The notes below the pieces were generated by a model that saw nothing but the letters and a program-made list of their open reading frames with translations, had not been told where the DNA came from and did no database searches. The position numbers and the translations under genes were made by a program. A stretch of 64,000 bases of DNA from Acrocarpospora corrugata (GTDB lineage: Bacteria > Actinomycetota > Actinomycetes > Streptosporangiales > Streptosporangiaceae): contig NZ_BLAD01000048.1 in NCBI RefSeq assembly GCF_009687845.1, forward strand, positions 1 to 64,000. The letters are read 5' to 3'. Shown one piece after another: positions 9,375 to 18,275 of this stretch (position 1 is its first letter; every line of letters begins with the position of its first letter).

Positions 9375-10228
9375 GCGTCACGCTCCTGGACGCGCAGGAA
9401 CAGGAAGGTGACCACGACGATGATGAGCGCGAGGACGGTGGCGATGGCGGAGCCGTACCCGACGTTCACCCGCTGGAAGAAGTTCAGGTAGGAGAAGTAG
9501 GACGGGACCATGGTCGCTCCGGCCGGGCCGCCGCGGGTCAGCACGAAGATCGGGCCGAACACCTTGAGGGCGGCGATCGTACAGGTCAGCAGCACCACGA
9601 AGAACTCGGGGCGGATCTGCGGCACGGTGATGTGCCAGAACCGCCGCCACCAGGACGCGCCGTCGATCTCGGCGGCCTCGTAGAGGGCGGGATCCACCCG
9701 CTGGAGCCCGGCCATGAAGATCACCACCGGGTAGCCCAGCTGGAACCACACCATGATCGCCATCACCGTGGCCAGCGCGAGCGACGGATCGCCCAGCCAG
9801 TTGACGTCGATCCCGAAGATCTCGTTCACCGCGCCGTAGGAGGGGTGCAGCAGCCACCCCCACACCACGCCCGCGATCGCCACCGGCAGCACCTGCGGCA
9901 GGTAGAAGGCCGCACGCAACGCGGACGCCGTACGCGGCCCGAACTTCTTGGCGATGTAGTCGAACAGCGCGGCGGCGAGCACCAGCCCGAGCAGGGTGGG
10001 GACCACCGCCATCGCCAGGATCAACGCGACGTTGTGCTGGAAGGACGTCCAGAACCGCTCGTCCTTCAGCAGCCTGGCGTAGTTCTCGAAACCGATCCAC
10101 TCCGGCGTGCCCACCCCGGACCAGCGGGTGAAACTCGTGGCGACGTTCATCAGGAACGGCGCCACGATCACACCGACGAACAACACGAGGCTGGGGATCA
10201 GATAGAGCCAGTATCCCCGGGACCTCAT
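9371..10228 (-). CDS. carbohydrate ABC transporter permease (MalF type)
   Basis: A 285-aa CUT1 permease. Six helices and the EAA loop ALYEAAEIDGASWWRRFWHI are visible. The start MRSRGYWLYLIP at 10228 overlaps the stop of the binding-protein gene as ATGA. The same frame stays open far upstream, but that part is antisense-like shadow over the binding-protein gene. It pairs with the MalG-type permease through coupled translation. Confidence 0.9.
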   Translation of the reverse strand: MRSRGYWLYLIPSLVLFVGVIVAPFLMNVATSFTRWSGVGTPEWIGFENYARLLKDERFWTSFQHNVALILAMAVVPTLLGLVLAAALFDYIAKKFGPRTASALRAAFYLPQVLPVAIAGVVWGWLLHPSYGAVNEIFGIDVNWLGDPSLALATVMAIMVWFQLGYPVVIFMAGLQRVDPALYEAAEIDGASWWRRFWHITVPQIRPEFFVVLLTCTIAALKVFGPIFVLTRGGPAGATMVPSYFSYLNFFQRVNVGYGSAIATVLALIIVVVTFLFLRVQERDA

Positions 10229-11520
10229 CCGCCGATATCCGCCAGATTCTCGTTGTAGGGCCCGGCGATCTCGTCCAGCACGGCGTCCGGCGCGGTCCCG
10301 TTGATCAGGCCCTGGACGCCGGCGACCAGCACGTCGTAGTAGCCGGGCGCGGGCCAGTCGGGGTAGAACGCCAGGCCGTCCTGGGCGGACAGCTTGTTGA
10401 AGTTCTCCACCAGCTCCTTGCTCTTGGCGTCGGTGATCGCCGCCGGGTCGGCCGCCACCGGCAGCCCGCCCGAGTTGCCGAGCAGGTTCTGGATCTCCTT
10501 GCTCATCGTGATGTCGATGAAGTCGTAGGCCAGGTCCTTGTTCTTGGCCTTCTCCGGCACCACCCAGATGTTGCCCGAGGAACCGGGCGCCATTTGGTTG
10601 CCCGGCCAGAGGAAGGACCCCCACTCGAAGTCCTTGACCGTGGACTGCACCCGGCCGTACCACCAGGAGCCGGACACCATGATCGGGAACTTGCCGCTCA
10701 TGAACGCGACGCCCATGTCCTCGGCCTTGATCCCGGCCGAGTCCTTGTCCAGGTAGCCCTTCTTCACCCAGTCCGCGTAGGTGGTCGCGGCGTAGGTCAG
10801 TTCGGGCCCGTGGAAGTCGATTTTGCCCTGGTAAAGCTGGTAGCTGTCCACCCAGGTCCGCTGCGCCTTGCTGAGCGCGAGCAGGTAGAAGATCTGCTGG
10901 GCCGGGTACTCGGCGCCGGCGTTGGCGATCGGCGTCACGCCGGCCTTGACGAAGGTGTCCAGCGCGGCCGTGAACTGCTCGTACGTGGCCGGCACCTCGA
11001 CCTTGTGCTCCGCGAAGAGGTCCTTGTTGTAGTAGACCATCACGTATTCGGCGTAGTTCGGGATGCCGAACCACTTGCCGGAGCCCATGATGCCGCGCTC
11101 GTCGTATTTCGCGGTGGTCTGTAGGGACGCCGACAGCGCCTTGTCCCAGCCGCGCTGCGCCGCCTGCGCCGACAGGTCGGTCAGCAGCCCCTGCTTGGAC
11201 AGCAGCCCGGCGGTCGCGTTGCCCTTGTTGTACTCCATCAGGTCGGGCGCCTCATCGGAGTTGAGGACCATCCCGGCCGTCTTCTGGATCTGCTCGAAGC
11301 CCTTCTCCTCGAACTTCACCGTGACCCCGGGGTGCGACGCCTCGAACTTCTTGATCGACTCGGCCCAGGCCTTGCCCATCGCGCTGTCCGCGCCTTCGTA
11401 GTGCCAGAGCGTGAGCGTCCTGGCCTGGGTTCCGCCGGACGCCTGCGGGGCCGGGGTATCGGTGCCCCCACAGGCGGCCAGCACGGCCGCCATGAGCACG
11501 ATGAGGGGATATTTGCGCAT
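10225..11520 (-). CDS. ABC transporter sugar-binding lipoprotein
   Basis: A 431-aa family-1 extracellular solute-binding protein. The signal peptide ends in a lipobox (AAVLAACGG), so it should be lipid-anchored outside the membrane. The mature part starts TLTLWHYEGADSAMGKAW and contains the usual SBP stretches EAPDLMEYNKGNATAGLL and GKFPIMVSGSWW. It lies 9 bases after the GH31 gene and is coupled to the permease genes. Genomic context predicts an oligosaccharide from xyloglucan or a related hemicellulose as ligand. This is inference, not read from the binding site. Confidence 0.9.
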   Translation of the reverse strand: MRKYPLIVLMAAVLAACGGTDTPAPQASGGTQARTLTLWHYEGADSAMGKAWAESIKKFEASHPGVTVKFEEKGFEQIQKTAGMVLNSDEAPDLMEYNKGNATAGLLSKQGLLTDLSAQAAQRGWDKALSASLQTTAKYDERGIMGSGKWFGIPNYAEYVMVYYNKDLFAEHKVEVPATYEQFTAALDTFVKAGVTPIANAGAEYPAQQIFYLLALSKAQRTWVDSYQLYQGKIDFHGPELTYAATTYADWVKKGYLDKDSAGIKAEDMGVAFMSGKFPIMVSGSWWYGRVQSTVKDFEWGSFLWPGNQMAPGSSGNIWVVPEKAKNKDLAYDFIDITMSKEIQNLLGNSGGLPVAADPAAITDAKSKELVENFNKLSAQDGLAFYPDWPAPGYYDVLVAGVQGLINGTAPDAVLDEIAGPYNENLADIGG

Positions 11521-11529
11521 TACAGACTC

Positions 11530-13809
11530 CTAGAGAATGACGAACTCTGCGGCGGCGCCGACGAGTTCGACGTGGGAGATCCGCTTGGGACCGTCGGCCG
11601 CGACCACCAGCCGGTCCCCGTCCACCGTCGCGGTCACGGTGGTGGTTCCGTCCATGTCCCTGATTTCGGTACGGCTGACGCCGTCAGGCAGGCCGTACAC
11701 GACCAGGGTGATGTCCGGGTCTTCGGCCACCGTGTCGCCCGGGGTGGTCGTGGGGATGAGGGCGCCGTACCGGACGTACAGCGGGATGCGGTCGAGATGC
11801 GGTGAGACGGTGAGATACCGGCCGCCGGTCAGGATTTCGCCGGTCCAGTAGTCCACCCACGACCCCGCGGGCAGGTAGACGCTCCGGGTGCCGTCCGCCG
11901 AGATCATCGGCGCGACCAGCAGGTCCTTCCCGAACAGGTACTCCAGGTCGGCCTGCCAGGCCACCGGATCGTCCGGATAGTCCACGCAGAGCGCGCGCAT
12001 CATCGGCGCGCCCGTCTCGGCCGCGACCACGGCCGCCGAATAGATGTACGGCATCAGCCGATACCGCAGCCGCAGCGCGTCGATCGCGCCGTTCTCGGCG
12101 TGCTCGGGGAACTCCCACGGCTCGCGGCTGGAGGTGCCGTGGAACCGCACCAGCGGGGAGAGCGCCCCGAACTGGGACCAGCGGATGTACAGGTCGGGGG
12201 TGGGGGTGCCGGTGAAGCCGCCGGCGTCGTGGCTCCAGAACGGGATGCCGGACAGGCCGTGCGAGAGGCCGCCGCGGATGGTGCTGCCCATGGCCGGGTA
12301 GGTGGCGTCGACGTCGCCGCTCCACTGCGCGGGGTGCCGCTGCCCGCCCAGGTAGGACGAACGCGCCCAGACCATGCCGTGCCCGGCGACCTCCCGGGTG
12401 ACGTCGGCGACCAGGTCGTTGAAGAGCAGCGTGTAGACGTTGTGGAGTTCGACGCCGGTCATGCCGTTGAAGGCGACCGAGTCGGCGGGCACGCCTTCGG
12501 CGAAGTCGGTCTTGAACGCGGCGACGCCCTGCTCGAGCAGCGGCTTGAGCAGCCCGCGGAACCAGGCGGCGGCGTCCGGATTGGTGAAGTCGACGATCCC
12601 GGAGGCCGGGTAAGAGCCATGCCAGACGTCCGCGACGTACGCCTCGCCGTCCCGCTTCTTCAGGAAATATCCGGCGTCGGCGGCCTCGGCGAACGCCGGG
12701 CTTAAGTGGGAAATATACGGATTCATCCAGAGGCAGACGTGGAACCCCTGCCCGGCCAGTTCGGCCAGCATGCCCGCCGGGTCCGGGAACGCCACCGGAT
12801 CCCACCGCAGATCCGACCAGTGCCCCTCGGTCTGCCAGAACGTGTCCAGATGCAGCACGTCACACGGAATCCCCTTGGTCCGGATGGTCCGCGCCCGCTC
12901 CAGCACCCGCTCCTGGCTGTCCCGGAAGAACCCCGACGAGATCCACGCCCCGAACGCCCACTTCGGCGGCAGCACCGGCTTCCCGGTCAGCCACCCGAAC
13001 CGCTCCAGCACCCGCTCCGGCGTCGGCCCCGCCAGCACGTAGTAGTCGATCAGATCGTCCGGCACCACGATCTGCACGTCACTGTGGGTCGACTGGCACA
13101 TGTCGAACTCCACCGGCATCCCACTGTCCACCAGGATCCCGTAACCCCGGCTGGACAGATAGAAAGGCACGTTCTTGTACGCCCGCTGGGACTCCGCCCC
13201 GAAAGCGTCGAAGTTCCACATCAACGGCCGCTGCCCGCGCTTGTCCACCGGCGTGAACGACTCCCCGAACCCGCCGAACGCCTCGTCCGCCGGCACCAGG
13301 AACGTCTCGTGGTAGGCCACCGGCGTCCCGTCCACCGTCGACCGCCCGAACGGCAGCGTCCGCAGCCGCCCGCTGATGTCGGGCCGCCCCGGATCCTGCT
13401 CGGCCAGCACCTTCCCGCTCTCGTCGACGAACCGCATGTTCCACGGATTGAGCCGGATCTCCACCCGCAGCCCGCCCGCGTTCAGCACCACCCGGCTCTC
13501 ATCGGCCGTCACCACCGCGTGGTAGCTCCCCGGCGTCACCATCGAGATCGCCCGCGCCGACCGCGTCCTGGCGTCCATGTCCTGCATCAGGCGGACCCGG
13601 ATGACCCCCTCACCGGCCGCGCAGATCCGCACCACCAGCGTCTCGTCCGCCGACGTGGACCCCTTGAACGTCACCCCCGCCCAGTCGACGGTCACCACTT
13701 CGGCCCGCGTCAGCGCGGAAAGCCCCTCTTCACCGTGCTCCCGCACCGGCAACTCCGGAGGATCCGCAACAAAATACTCACGAGCCACCAACGGCGGACG
13801 GTACGGCAT
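11530..13809 (-). CDS. GH31 alpha-xylosidase (YicI type)
   Basis: A 759-aa family 31 glycoside hydrolase without signal peptide, so it acts on imported oligosaccharides. The nucleophile region KTDFAEGVPADSVAFNG followed by ELHNVYTLLFNDLV matches the YicI-like alpha-xylosidase clade (KTDFGE...HN.Y...YN), and the acid/base Asp is in WSGDVDATY. N-terminal beta-sandwich, TIM barrel and C-terminal beta domains are all present, and the length is normal for the family. It is the first gene of the operon GH31-SBP-MalF-MalG-GH3. Upstream lies a 23-bp element shared with the GH95/GH42 intergenic region, which supports a common xyloglucan regulon. An alpha-glucosidase activity is the main alternative. 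Confidence 0.9.
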   Translation of the reverse strand: MPYRPPLVAREYFVADPPELPVREHGEEGLSALTRAEVVTVDWAGVTFKGSTSADETLVVRICAAGEGVIRVRLMQDMDARTRSARAISMVTPGSYHAVVTADESRVVLNAGGLRVEIRLNPWNMRFVDESGKVLAEQDPGRPDISGRLRTLPFGRSTVDGTPVAYHETFLVPADEAFGGFGESFTPVDKRGQRPLMWNFDAFGAESQRAYKNVPFYLSSRGYGILVDSGMPVEFDMCQSTHSDVQIVVPDDLIDYYVLAGPTPERVLERFGWLTGKPVLPPKWAFGAWISSGFFRDSQERVLERARTIRTKGIPCDVLHLDTFWQTEGHWSDLRWDPVAFPDPAGMLAELAGQGFHVCLWMNPYISHLSPAFAEAADAGYFLKKRDGEAYVADVWHGSYPASGIVDFTNPDAAAWFRGLLKPLLEQGVAAFKTDFAEGVPADSVAFNGMTGVELHNVYTLLFNDLVADVTREVAGHGMVWARSSYLGGQRHPAQWSGDVDATYPAMGSTIRGGLSHGLSGIPFWSHDAGGFTGTPTPDLYIRWSQFGALSPLVRFHGTSSREPWEFPEHAENGAIDALRLRYRLMPYIYSAAVVAAETGAPMMRALCVDYPDDPVAWQADLEYLFGKDLLVAPMISADGTRSVYLPAGSWVDYWTGEILTGGRYLTVSPHLDRIPLYVRYGALIPTTTPGDTVAEDPDITLVVYGLPDGVSRTEIRDMDGTTTVTATVDGDRLVVAADGPKRISHVELVGAAAEFVIL

Positions 13810-13844
13810 GCCAACTCCCCACCCCTACGGACGACCACTTCGCG

Positions 13845-13867
13845 AATTAGTTTGCCGTCCATCCCAA
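13845..13867. promoter_or_regulatory. putative operator shared with the GH95/GH42 region
   Basis: A 23-bp element beginning AATTAGTTTG, 35 bases upstream of the GH31 start codon. It matches the element at 29959-29981 at 20 of 23 positions. Internally TTAGTTTG and CATCCCAA form a weak inverted repeat with a 5-base spacer. The TTAGTTTG half resembles ROK/XylR-type operator halves. Regulator unknown. Confidence 0.55.
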
Positions 13868-13961
13868 CAAACGTCAACGCCAAGCCCACCCCAAGACACT
13901 TGCCTGATTTGTCCCGCTATGGGTAACTTGAGAACTTAGCCGAAGCAAAGTGGGAAATGAG

Positions 13962-14159
13962 ATGTCTAAATTCGTGCACGTCCTGCCAACTGACGACGTC
14001 ATCCCCCACGAGGGCACACCCGACTGCGTCTGCGGCCCTTACAGTCAGTCCATCGAACTACGCGGCAACCTCACCGGCCAGGGCCCCGTCGCCGTCCTCT
14101 ACCGCCACTACGCGGTCGTCCCCTGCCGCAACTGGGAAGCCTCCCCCGAAATCATGTAA
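13962..14159 (+). CDS. small conserved-looking hypothetical protein
   Basis: A 65-aa protein starting MSKFVHVLPTDDVIPHEG with a CVCGP motif and a second Cys near the end. Small proteins beginning with HV-P-DD--H and a Cys-x-Cys-GP motif occur in actinobacteria and their phages, and this one looks related by eye. I chose the ATG preceded by GGGAAATGAG. A GTG 12 bases upstream is possible. It stands alone between the GH31 operon and the defence-like module. Function unknown. Confidence 0.55.
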   Translation: MSKFVHVLPTDDVIPHEGTPDCVCGPYSQSIELRGNLTGQGPVAVLYRHYAVVPCRNWEASPEIM

Positions 14160-14167
14160 GCCGGGGG

Positions 14168-14635
14168 CTACTCGGTGTCGATGTCGGTCTCGCCCAGCAG
14201 TTCGTCGGCCTCTTGGACGTGAAACTGAGCCATGAAGCGCCGCTCGCGCACAGCCAGCGCCTCGGTCCTGATGGCGATGAACGCCGCGTCATCACCGTGC
14301 CGGAGAGCTTGATAGGCCGAATACGGGATCACATGATCAGCCAGCACATGAATGGCCAGGTCAGGGGTAATCGACAGCAACGCCTGCCTGAGGGACACCC
14401 CACCAGGCGTGGACAACATCAGCCTGTTGCCAGGGCTCGATGCCGCCAATACTCCTCGCTCGGTCACAACTTGCCGGTAACTGTCCACTGAAGCTCGGGA
14501 CAGCATCGCGGCCGCGTCGACAATGGATCCGTCGAGATCCTTGCGCTGCGGATACTCGCGCAGTTCCCACAGGATGAAAGCTCGAACCCGGGCGCTCCGG
14601 GTGTCGAAACGTGCCGGGAACGGCCGCGCCTGCAT
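14168..14635 (-). CDS. hypothetical protein, third gene of the DUF262/ATPase module
   Basis: A 155-aa soluble protein that I do not recognise. It starts 3 bases after the stop of the DUF262 gene, so it is co-transcribed with it. The sequence is mixed alpha/beta with a charged helical C-terminal half (TEALAVRERRFMAQFHVQEADELLGETDIDTE) and no membrane segment. Such tightly coupled small genes are often regulators or partner subunits of defence modules, but nothing in the residues proves it. Unlike the two genes before it, its frame is intact. Confidence 0.6.
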   Translation of the reverse strand: MQARPFPARFDTRSARVRAFILWELREYPQRKDLDGSIVDAAAMLSRASVDSYRQVVTERGVLAASSPGNRLMLSTPGGVSLRQALLSITPDLAIHVLADHVIPYSAYQALRHGDDAAFIAIRTEALAVRERRFMAQFHVQEADELLGETDIDTE

Positions 14636-14638
14636 GCC

Positions 14639-15837
14639 TCATGATCGAAGATAACCGCGTCCTGCGGCAAAGTCCTTCATCTCACGCAGCGAGTCCTGGA
14701 CTAGAGATGGATCCGCACCGGCGAAGTAGCCCGCCAACGACGTGTTCCAGAACCACCTCAGCAGAACGGACAGCTTTCCCTCATCCAGTCTTCTGTCCAC
14801 ATGGAAGAACAAGGTCAGCAGCACGATCTGAAGGTTGTAGGGAACCAACCTCACGTGCGGCACACCGATCCGCTGACGCAGGAAATCGACCGCCTTCTCC
14901 AAGGCGACGTCTGCGTTCTCGACCGAGTTGCGAATTCTTCCCTCCGCGCGCTCGGTGAGGGCTTCCCGGCGCACGCCCTGAATATCCTCTTCTCCGGAGA
15001 CTGCGAGAATGGCTTGAAAGATCGTCAGCGCCGGTATGTCGCCGAACCCCGACACGACGGTTCGCTCCTGGATCTCGGTCACGCGATCAGCCAAGCTCTC
15101 CGACGCGACGGTCGCATGCGTCAGGGCAGAGGCCAGGCGGTCAGTGGATTGCCGACCACTGTTCAGTCGCGAGAAGACCTCGACCGCCTGGTTCAGCGAT
15201 CCGCCCGATAGTCGGACGACCGCAAGCTTGTATGACTTGATGCGCTGGGCCAGCTGCTCGGCCTCATGCAGCATGCGATCGAGCGTTGATCCATGAACGT
15301 GCTTCGACAGGTTCCGCTCATAAGCGAGGTAGTCCATGGTGCGGAGGATCGACCGCACCGGAAGATGCTCTGCGGGCGGGGCACCATCCGAATTCCAATG
15401 ACGGTAGCGACTGGAGCCAGCGGTGCCTCTGCCCGAAGAGTCCAGAGTCCGATAGACCCACCACATCCAGTCCCGCTGTTCGGTCGACCTGCGTGCGTTG
15501 GCAGGTCGCCGCAGGCACCCGTAGAGCGTGGAAAGCCGCTGGTGACCGTCCAAGATGTAGGAGACCGAGCTTCCAGGCCTGACCGGAGGCAACTTCAAGC
15601 CGGCGATCTCATCCAGGCTGGCGATTTCCCGATCGGTCTCCCAGATGAGAATGCTCCCGATGGGATACCCCGTTCGATGCTGTCGAACAGATCGAGCATC
15701 TGCTCGGGCCCCCAGGCGAAGGGGCGCTGAAATCGGGGCACACGAAGCTCACCGCTCGAGATCCTGGCGAGGATCTCCTCCAGGTAGTGGATCTCCGGAA
15801 CGGCGGTGATCTCTTCGTCGCGATCGAACACGTGCAC
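14639..15837 (-). pseudogene. DUF262 (GmrS/ParB-like N-domain) protein, frameshifted
   Basis: One gene read in two frames. The first part (GTG at 15837 or 15831) encodes VPRFQRPFAWGPEQMLDLFDSIERGIP. The second, from about 15661 down, encodes IGSILIWETDREIASLDEI and then YILDGHQRLSTLYGCL, the DGxQR nucleotide-binding motif of DUF262. The join needs one extra base in the C-run at about 15662-15664 (ATCCCATC would be ATCCCCATC). About 400 aa if restored. DUF262 domains form the sulfiregulin/ParB-like half of type IV restriction enzymes such as GmrSD, and stand-alone versions are common in defence islands. The gene lies 2 bases after the ATPase gene. Either true decay or a homopolymer sequencing error. 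Confidence 0.75.
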
Positions 15838-15839
15838 CT

Positions 15840-18149
15840 CTATATGATCTTACGAAGCATCGCGAGAAGCTCTCGCAGCTCCGGTACGACCCCTTCCCCC
15901 AAGCAGAGGAAGTGCGATTCGGCCAGCCCGCCCTGCTCCGCCTCCCGTCTCAGACGCTCGGTGAGATCGGTCCCGAAACCTGCTCGCAGCCTATCGATCG
16001 TCTGGCCGCTGACCCCGTCGTACAACGTGCCGTGAGCCTTCGGCACCGGAGGCTCTCCTGATCTTCTTTCCGGAAAGCCCCGCTTCATATCGAAATGGGC
16101 GCGCTGTTCGCAGGTCAACTCTTTGAGGGCCACCAGCTTCTTGGAAGACTCCCGGTAGGGCCGGATCGCCGCGAGGACCTTGTTCGGGACGTAGTTTTCC
16201 GCCTCGCGGAACATCAGGACATGAACCAGCCCGCCGCGGGAACGAAGGCTGTCCGCGGACTTCTCGCATCCGGGTCGCTCGCTCGGGGTCATCCGATCGC
16301 TGTCCACGAGCGCTGCCACCCGATGAGTTCTCGCGAACCGCGTGAGTTCCGCGGCAGCCAGGGTGAAAGTGCGGCTCTTTCCACCGCCATGACGGATCTC
16401 CAGCAGCCCATCCTCGATCGCTTGCACGACATCGGCCTCGTCGAGGGCGTGGGCCAGGCCGAGCACGAAGCATCGGTCCGATATCGCGTCCTCGACGAAC
16501 AGCAGGGCGGCTTGCCGCAGGTCCGCGACGTCCGCCGCGGCCGTCTGCGCGGTGACGAGAAGTGCGGGCCTCTCGTCCACTGTCCAGGATTGCGCGGTGG
16601 CGGCCTTCATCGCCATCTCCTGGTAAATCGGAGAAAGGCCGGGTAAGTGCTGGCGGAAGTATGTCTCGGCGCAGGCGACGGCTACGGCGCTGATGACCCA
16701 GTCGCGGCGGCCTCGGCCGAACAGCCGCATCAGTTCGGCGATGTCCTCGACGTGGTCGGAGGAGTCGAAGAGATCGACGGAAAGCTCAACTCGCATCCGT
16801 TGCCGATCGGTCGATCTGCGCTGCCGCGAGAGCTCTCGTCTCTCGAAGTCCTCGGCGAACACGCCACGAGGCCAGTAGTCGAGGTTGCCCATGGAGTCGA
16901 TTTCGATTCTCCGCGCGCTGGCTGAGCCTCCCTCGTTCTCGACGAAGTAGACGGCGACATCCGCGGCGGCCACGCTGCCCTCGGCGATCCTCCGGCGGAG
17001 GCGCAGCAGGAAGGTCTCGCTGTGGGTTTCGACCAGGAAACGCACCTTGGAACCTTGATCGCCTGGAGCAGCAGGTCAGCCATGAGTGCGTGCGCCGAAG
17101 GGTGCAGGTGCAGCTCGGGTTCTTCGATGATCTCCAGGGTGGGGCGGCGTGGCGGCGTGACGGCGTCGACGGCACGCTGCACGAGGATCGGCAGCAGTTG
17201 GGTGACCCCCGTACCGGCGTCGGCCAGATTGACCTCGAGAGCGCCACTCCCGATCGATCGGAGGACGACCGCGTAGACGCCATCGTCGTGATCGGTGATA
17301 CCGAGTTTCCAGCCAGGGAGGTTCTCGGTGAGATAGTCGTTGATCTTGTCGGTCAGCGCGCCTCTGCGCCGGATCGAATCGCTGGCCAGGATGTCCAGGG
17401 CCGCTTCCCCGCTGCTTCCTACGACGGAAGGGGTACGGGACCGGAGTCGATTCACCCGCTCTGGCCGCTGCCGGTACGGCCCGAGGTAACGAATGTCATC
17501 GAACTCTGCTCGCACCACTCGCATCGCCTCGACGAAGCCGACGAGATCCACATCATCGAGCGTCCCGTCCACCACGTCGGCGTCGATGTCATCGCGCAAC
17601 AGAGACCCGTCGTCGTAGCGGATGGCGGGCATAAGCCCACGGAAGGGGAGAAACCCCTGCCCTACCTCACCTTCGTTCGACACCGCGTACATGTGCCCGA
17701 CAGCGAGATCATGCTGCTCAGGCCAGTCTTCGTCTGTCTCTCCCGGAGAATCGGACAACCACTCCACCCGCGTTGACGTGCGGCCGTCCGTGAGTGACAG
17801 ATCGCGAACCACCTGCTGGCCCCACTCGTCAACGTTCTGCACATCGACGGTCAGCTCGTGGAGGGGCGCGTCTTCGCGCTGGAAGTCAAGCTTCAATCGC
17901 AGGCTCCCGTGCGGGCTCCCGCCATAGATCAGATTGAGGAAGTCCGGGGCGGACTCCCCCCAACCGGTCGAGATCGAGCGGCATCGGTGAGTCGGTACGG
18001 ATCCCGGTCTGAAGGACCAGCGGCGCTCTGACCAACGCGCTCTTACCCGAGTGATTCTTCCCAAGAACCACCGTGATCGCCCTGAGTTCGAGCTCCTGTG
18101 CCTTGGGAAAGCATCGGTAGTTCTCAATGGAAAAGCGCACCAGCGGCAT
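15840..18149 (-). pseudogene. AAA ATPase fused to TOPRIM/DUF4435-like domain, two frameshifts (PARIS-like)
   Basis: About 770 codons in three segments. 18149 to about 17960 encodes an ABC/RecF-type ATPase N-terminus (MPLVRFSIENYRCF, Walker A GKNHSGKSAL). About 17960 to 17050, in another frame, encodes the middle with Walker B LEIIEEPELHLHPSAHALMA. About 17050 to 15840, back in the first frame, encodes RFLVETHSETFLLRLRRRI (switch His), a DUF3696-like stretch (IEIDSMGNLDYWPRGVF), a helical linker and a C-terminal domain with LLFVEDAISD, GGGKSR, ALVDSDRM and REAENYVPN. That motif order is TOPRIM/DUF4435-like. AAA_15 ATPase plus DUF4435 is the AriA/AriB pair of the PARIS anti-phage system, sometimes fused. 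The frameshifts are at a six-G run (17956-17961) and near 17044-17055, opposite in sign. Confidence 0.75.
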
Positions 18150-18226
18150 GGGGCAACTCTAGTTCGGATCATGACGCCACATGCCACGAATCGTCACTCC
18201 CAGTGATCCCCGAATCGCGAGGTGTG

Positions 18227-18266
18227 GACGTGGGCGCGGCGCCTGGCAGGACACCGCACCCACGTC
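18227..18266. terminator. inverted repeat, probable terminator of the GH53 operon
   Basis: Perfect 8-bp arms GACGTGGG (18227-18234) and CCCACGTC (18259-18266) with a 24-base loop. It lies just past the stop of the last GH53 gene on the minus strand and before the ATPase gene. There is no T-run, so the terminator call is modest. Confidence 0.35.
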
Positions 18267-18275
18267 GAGTGGGCC

